The position numbers and the translations under genes were made by a program. The notes beneath the pieces were generated by a model that ran no database searches, was not told the DNA's origin, and saw nothing but the letters and a program-made list of their open reading frames with translations. A DNA stretch of 64,000 nucleotides from Citrobacter freundii (lineage in GTDB: Bacteria; Bacteroidota; Bacteroidia; Chitinophagales; Chitinophagaceae). Numbering within the stretch: position 1 is the first letter of the stretch; each line of letters starts with the position of its first letter. The stretch is from the NCBI GenBank assembly GCA_003243445.1, contig QFQQ01000002.1:124001-188000 (forward strand), read 5' to 3'. This document shows positions 60,178 to 64,000 of the stretch, piece by piece.

Positions 60178-61992
60178 CTATTGCAGCTTCAACGCCTTAA
60201 GAATCTTATTGAAGATCTCTGTATTTTCATAAACGCCGGTGAACAACTGCGATTGCGGGCCATACGCAAATACAGGCACCGGTAAAGCAGTATGACCTCC
60301 GGTGGAGAACTGACCGCTTACAGAGCCTTTTGCGTAATCACCACCGGTCAGGGTTAAACCGCCGGTTTCGTGGTCGGCCGTAACGATGATCAGTGTTTCG
60401 CCATTGCTGTCGGCAAACTCCATGGCCTTTCCGATCAGCTGATCGAAATCCATCACTTCAGTTACAACAAGCGGGAGTTTATTTGAATGACCACCATGAT
60501 CAACTTTTGCGGCTTCCAGCATCAGGAAGAAACCATCCTTATTGGAAGATAATAAGCTGATCGATTTTGCATACGCTTTTTGCAGCCAGTCGCCCCTTCC
60601 TTCTGCCACATACAACCCTGCAATGCTATCGGTCATCAGCCATGGTTTTGCTGAACCGGCTTTTATATCGTCAAACGATCTTACCCAATTGAATTTTGCC
60701 GATACTGAATCAGCAAGCGTACCCTTTAATGCAGCAGGAGCTTTTCCCATCAGCAGATCAACGTTTGCTGTCAGCAGATCCCGAAGAATTGCTGCGCTCG
60801 CACTTCTTTCAGATTGATGTGCATAAAAATCAGCGGGTGTTGCATCCGTGATATCACCACTGGAAGCAATGCCTGTTTTCATTTTCCTTTTTCTTACAAG
60901 ATCCGGGATCAGTGTAAGCGCTTTACCTGTGTGATCAACACCAACTGCCTTATTGTTCGTCTTTACTCCGGAAGAAATGGCTGTTGCGCCGGGGGCTGAA
61001 TCGGTGACATAACTATCGTAAGAACTTGTTTTGGATAAACCCGTGTTACGCATATTAAATACGTTGAGCGCACCGCGGTTGGCAGTATAACCGGCGTACC
61101 ACTGTGGCAAGCCCGTTCCGTCACCAATCAGTATGATGAGGTTTTTCACCGGTTTGTCCATCCCATCATTCCTGTAGGCAGGTTTATATAATGTATAACT
61201 TTCATTGGAAGTGTAAGATCTGTCAGCCAACTGAGCCAGGAACTGGCCCATCGGCTTGATCTTATCTGTATTAATGTAATCAACACCCAATGAGATAAAG
61301 CTAGTCCAGCTGTTTACACTATCCGGCGCATTCCAGAAGCGCACTTTTTTGTTGGCAGCATGTGCTTTTTTAATCGCGGCCTGTACTGTTTCCAGTTCTG
61401 TTGCGGGAATTCTGCCTGCACCCTTCCAGGTTGAATAGTGGGCAAAATTATCGCTGAGCATTTCTATGCGCTTCAACTGCTCGCCTGTATAATTTACACT
61501 GAGATCGCCATCAAAATAAATCCATGCGGGAAAAGAGGCATACAGTTCAGGAGCAGGTCTGCTTCCGGTGATCACCACTTTTAACGAAGGGCTGTTGAGC
61601 AGTGAAGGATATTGATTGATCTGGCTGATCAATTTTGAGAGCAAGGGATCAGCAGGAGTTTTCAGATCAATCAGCAATTGCAGCGTTTTCTTTTTATCCT
61701 TATACACGTATCCTTTATTATCCTCGATACATTTTACCAACGGCTTCAGGTAAAGAGAATCCAGGGACCAATTACGTTTCAACTGCGAGCTATCATGCGC
61801 CACCACGATGCGGTCATTCACCAGGAAGATATCTGCTTCAATAGAACCAAAGCCTTCTTCCCAGGCAGCCCAGAATGGTTTTTCTTTTTCATAATCATTA
61901 TGCGAATGCGCATTCAAGGTGGAATAATTACCGGGCTGTGCATTTGCCGCAACTGGAAACAACAGTATGAGAATTGCGATAAACTTATTCAT
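60178..61992 (-). CDS. Fusion of a GDPD/PI-PLC-like phosphodiesterase and an alkaline phosphatase
   Basis: A 604-residue exported protein with signal peptide MNKFIAILILLFPVAANAQ. Residues about 22-250 are a TIM-barrel phosphodiesterase of the AIM6/glycerophosphodiesterase type: NAHSHNDYEKEKPFWAAWEE, catalytic His29 and His66, and acidic Glu52 and Asp54. Residues about 280-604 are a complete alkaline phosphatase: IGDGTG, the nucleophile Ser332 in DSAPGATA, AKVDHGGHSN, TADHETGG and TGGHT. One enzyme could cut a phosphodiester and then free the phosphate. It is upstream of the phosphonate locus on the same strand and fits phosphorus scavenging (inference). Confidence 0.92.
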   Translation of the reverse strand: MNKFIAILILLFPVAANAQPGNYSTLNAHSHNDYEKEKPFWAAWEEGFGSIEADIFLVNDRIVVAHDSSQLKRNWSLDSLYLKPLVKCIEDNKGYVYKDKKKTLQLLIDLKTPADPLLSKLISQINQYPSLLNSPSLKVVITGSRPAPELYASFPAWIYFDGDLSVNYTGEQLKRIEMLSDNFAHYSTWKGAGRIPATELETVQAAIKKAHAANKKVRFWNAPDSVNSWTSFISLGVDYINTDKIKPMGQFLAQLADRSYTSNESYTLYKPAYRNDGMDKPVKNLIILIGDGTGLPQWYAGYTANRGALNVFNMRNTGLSKTSSYDSYVTDSAPGATAISSGVKTNNKAVGVDHTGKALTLIPDLVRKRKMKTGIASSGDITDATPADFYAHQSERSASAAILRDLLTANVDLLMGKAPAALKGTLADSVSAKFNWVRSFDDIKAGSAKPWLMTDSIAGLYVAEGRGDWLQKAYAKSISLLSSNKDGFFLMLEAAKVDHGGHSNKLPLVVTEVMDFDQLIGKAMEFADSNGETLIIVTADHETGGLTLTGGDYAKGSVSGQFSTGGHTALPVPVFAYGPQSQLFTGVYENTEIFNKILKALKLQ

Positions 61993-62000
61993 ACAAAAAA

Positions 62001-62028
62001 TTAAAACCAGCCCGCTTTCGCGGACTGG
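62001..62028 (-). terminator. Terminator-like hairpin in the leader of the phosphatase fusion gene
   Basis: On the reverse strand CCAGTCCGC, loop GAAA, GCGGGCTGG is followed by TTTTAATTTTTTG and then the start codon within 15 bp. It could be an attenuator or the end of the GH88 transcript. Confidence 0.6.
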
Positions 62029-62276
62029 AACGTAAATGGACGATGAAAAAAATGCTGATTCATTCTGCCGGATCTTCCTGTCAACAACAGCTGTTCCGTT
62101 CCGGAAGGCAATGATACAAAACTATCATTATTCAACTCCTCCCCCTATAATTAACCGGCGGCCCGCAAACATATTTGAAACGCCGCATCTTAACCCAGCC
62201 AGAAGATTACGGTTTTATTACATTAATGTTAATACGATCATTTACTCACACAAAAAAGTCATCCCGTGGCAGCATT

Positions 62277-62374
62277 GAAGGTTCCAGAGGTTCCAAAAGT
62301 TTCATAAGTTCCAAAGGTTACTATTGGCGGCAGCAACCTTTGGAACTTATGAAACTTCTGGAACCTCTGGAACT
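62277..62374. repeat. 9-bp-unit palindrome, copy D
   Basis: The left arm holds AGGTTCCAG, AGGTTCCAA, AAGTTTCAT, AAGTTCCAA, AGGTT. The right arm holds AACCTTTGG, AACTTATGA, AACTTCTGG, AACCTCTGG, AACTT. The arms pair over about 42 bp with two or three mismatches. The turn is CTATTGGCGGCAGC, shared with copy B. It ends 1 bp from the GH88 stop. Confidence 0.88.
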
Positions 62375-62375
62375 T

Positions 62376-63542
62376 TTATTTCTTACTTCGGAGGAGCGCC
62401 TCCAGATAGTAGTAATCCGCATAATTGATCGGTGCATCTATCTCACTATTCGCGGGCTTGTTGCCGGTGCTATGGATCAGGATGAAACCTTTGTTGCCGC
62501 CGATGGGCGAGCGATAATTTTTGGTAAGGCTGGTCATGATCTTGTCGGCAAAGGCGCGGTATTGTTTGTTATTCTTGCTATAGCCACTGAGTTCGTACAA
62601 GCCTGATGCGATCACCGCAGCGGCCGATGCATCGCGGGGAACATTGGGAATGCCCGGATCTTTGAAGTCCCAGTAAGGAACAGCGTCTGCGGGCATGGCG
62701 GGATTATTCAAAAGATATGATGCTACGCTTTCGGCCTGTGACAAATAACGAGGATCTTTTGTTTCACGATAGCACATTGTGTATCCATATAGCGCCCAGG
62801 CCTGGCCGCGGGCCCAGGCTGATTCATCGGCATAACCCTGGTGAGTCATTTTATTGATGACCTTGCCGGTAAGCGTATCATAATCCACCACATGATAAGA
62901 ACTGAAATCACTACGGAAATGATTTTTCATTGTCGTGTTAGCATGCGTGACTGCGATCTTATAGAAAGATGAATCACCGGTGAGCCTTGTTGCCGCAAAT
63001 AGTAATTCAAGGTTCATCATATTATCAATGATCACGGGGAACTGCCATTTTTCCTTATGATGATCCCATGAACGGATCACACCGGTCGTGGGTCGAAAAC
63101 GGGTGATCAGCGTTTTAGCTGATTGAATGATCACGTCCTTATAATAACTGTCTTTGGTGAGGCGATAGCCATTGCCAAAACTGCAATAGATCTTAAAACC
63201 CATATCATGCGTGACACCGTTGAACTTTTCCTTTTCGATCAGGCGTGTAAAGCTGTCGGCCTTTTCTTTCCATTTTTTATCACCGGTGGATTCATAGAGA
63301 TACCATAGCTCACCGGGGAAGAATCCGCTCGTCCAGTCGCCGGAAGCAACCAGTTTTAGTTTCCCGTCTTCCACTGTTCTTGGAGAAACAAGGTTTGCTT
63401 TTCCTTCTTTTGCTGCTGGTATCTCCTTTAATAAAACATCGGTTTGCTTTTCCGCATCTTTAACGATTGCGGATAATTTTTGTGAACATGCCGATAAGGC
63501 AATGAGCGAAGAAAAACCGGCTGTGATCAAAAATGCCTTCAT
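62376..63542 (-). CDS. GH88-family unsaturated glucuronyl hydrolase
   Basis: A 388-residue lipoprotein enzyme. ATG at 63542 starts MKAFLITAGFSSLIALSAC with a lipidated Cys; an ATG at 63569 would add nine residues. GH88 marks are the (alpha/alpha)6 barrel, SGDWTSGFFPGELWYLYE, and the two catalytic-Asp regions NGVTHDMGFKIYCSFGNGYR and VIIDNMMNLELLF, plus YADESAWARGQAWALYGYTM. It removes unsaturated uronic acids left by polysaccharide lyases. The neighbouring lyase-family gene (63739 onward) would make such ends, so the pair probably forms part of a uronate-polymer pathway extending beyond the window. Confidence 0.95.
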   Translation of the reverse strand: MKAFLITAGFSSLIALSACSQKLSAIVKDAEKQTDVLLKEIPAAKEGKANLVSPRTVEDGKLKLVASGDWTSGFFPGELWYLYESTGDKKWKEKADSFTRLIEKEKFNGVTHDMGFKIYCSFGNGYRLTKDSYYKDVIIQSAKTLITRFRPTTGVIRSWDHHKEKWQFPVIIDNMMNLELLFAATRLTGDSSFYKIAVTHANTTMKNHFRSDFSSYHVVDYDTLTGKVINKMTHQGYADESAWARGQAWALYGYTMCYRETKDPRYLSQAESVASYLLNNPAMPADAVPYWDFKDPGIPNVPRDASAAAVIASGLYELSGYSKNNKQYRAFADKIMTSLTKNYRSPIGGNKGFILIHSTGNKPANSEIDAPINYADYYYLEALLRSKK

Positions 63543-63629
63543 TCTATTGTTATTTATTGTCAATTTCATATTAAATCGATACCGGATGGCTGAATAAACT
63601 TCACTTTATCCGAAATGAATCTCATTTTC

Positions 63630-63706
63630 TTATTCTCTCTTACCGTCTTCCCGCCTTACCGGTAAAATTTGAACCGGTAAGGCGGGAAGACGGTAAGAGA
63701 GAATAA
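63630..63706. repeat. Perfect 34-bp inverted repeat between lyase and GH88 genes
   Basis: The left arm 63630-63663 and right arm 63673-63706 are perfectly complementary over 34 bp, with a 9-nt AT-rich loop. Pieces such as TCTTACC, GTCTTCC and CCTTACC suggest 7-bp units like those at 5672 and 16295. It lies in the gap between two co-directional genes. Confidence 0.95.
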
Positions 63707-63738
63707 AGATTGTTATTTCACTAAGATGTCAATTAAGT

Positions 63739-64000
63739 TTATAACCAGATCAACGGATTTCTCACCGGAAGATTCCTGATCACTTCCGCTTCTTCCGGAA
63801 AATGATCCAGCTTTTTCCAGGTCTGTGACCAATTCTTATCGTTGAATCTTGCGGCGCCAAAGATCAGGAATGGTTGCGCTACCGGCCAATCATTCCAATA
63901 CATCACATCCTGCTGAAATGTCCAACGGGCTTTATCCTTAATGAATGGAAAAAGGAATTGAATTCCTTTCTTCATGTTGCGTCCGTCAGGCAATGTATAT
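63739..64000 (-). CDS. Alginate-lyase-family protein, C-terminal part (cut by window edge)
   Basis: The reverse strand is open from the window edge to a stop at 63739 (about 86 codons). It reads YTLPDGRNMKKGIQFLFPFI, then KARWTFQQDVMYWNDWPVAQ, which matches the end of the alginate-lyase (alpha/alpha barrel) family with its DGR-x-KKG element. The catalytic residues would lie outside the window. It would cut uronic-acid polymers by beta-elimination, giving the unsaturated ends that the downstream GH88 enzyme removes. The family call rests on the C-terminus alone. Confidence 0.65.
   Translation of the reverse strand, partial: YTLPDGRNMKKGIQFLFPFIKDKARWTFQQDVMYWNDWPVAQPFLIFGAARFNDKNWSQTWKKLDHFPEEAEVIRNLPVRNPLIWL

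Noticed and set aside
62175..62606. 143-residue plus-strand frame across palindrome copy D
   Set aside because: It crosses the palindrome and the end of the GH88 gene on the other strand and has no domain.

Overview
The window comes from the chromosome of a Bacteroidota bacterium, most likely of the family Chitinophagaceae. Supporting signs are a SusC/SusD pair, a type IX secretion sorting domain, glycoside hydrolases of families GH97, GH78 and GH88, a NamZ-type muramidase, Bacteroidota-style promoters with a TAnnTTTG -7 element, and many small families typical of that phylum (YwbE, DUF983, DUF1343, AIM6-like). No tRNA, rRNA, CRISPR array, insertion sequence or phage was recognised.

Layout. 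1-2035: an AraC regulator cut by the window edge and two SDR oxidoreductases. 2291-2828: a ParE-type toxin-antitoxin pair whose toxin is frameshifted. 3141-5664: a GNAT acetyltransferase and a CPA1 Na+/H+ antiporter. 5834-10738: divergent GH97 and GH78 sugar hydrolases. 11065-16289: small stress and housekeeping genes, then a Crp/Fnr regulator with an NTF2-like lipoprotein and an isocitrate-lyase/PEP-mutase-family enzyme. 16438-21961: an Omp85-like outer-membrane protein, a class A penicillin-binding protein and a beta-lactamase-fold hydrolase. 22045-25610: the phosphoketolase-acetate kinase operon. 27084-29804: lutABC for lactate oxidation. 29938-31010: a second Crp/Fnr regulator followed by yiaA. 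31200-40721: mixed small genes, NamZ, an AraC regulator and two decayed genes. 41109-48036: three co-directional genes for large secreted proteins; one carries seven tandem 101-residue repeats and the last carries a T9SS signal. 48631-59771: a co-directional eight-gene locus that joins a SusC/SusD importer and two secreted hydrolases to a DUF5690 transporter and three phosphonate-linked enzymes. 60178-64000: a phosphodiesterase-alkaline phosphatase fusion, GH88 and the end of an alginate-lyase-family gene.

The most notable region is 48631-59771. It reads as a phosphonate-utilisation locus built like a polysaccharide-utilisation locus: outer-membrane capture, periplasmic release of the headgroup, inner-membrane import, then C-P bond cleavage by a PhnZ-type oxygenase and/or a FAD oxidase plus PhnX-like hydrolase. 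Phosphorus scavenging may extend into the neighbouring phosphodiesterase-phosphatase fusion.

Two other themes stand out. First, several gene 3' ends carry long palindromes made of short tandem units (9-bp AACCTCTGR units at four places, 7-bp units at two or three others). Second, two Crp/Fnr regulators of identical length each sit just upstream of a target gene, with a palindromic operator placed at the same distance from a -7 element in both cases.
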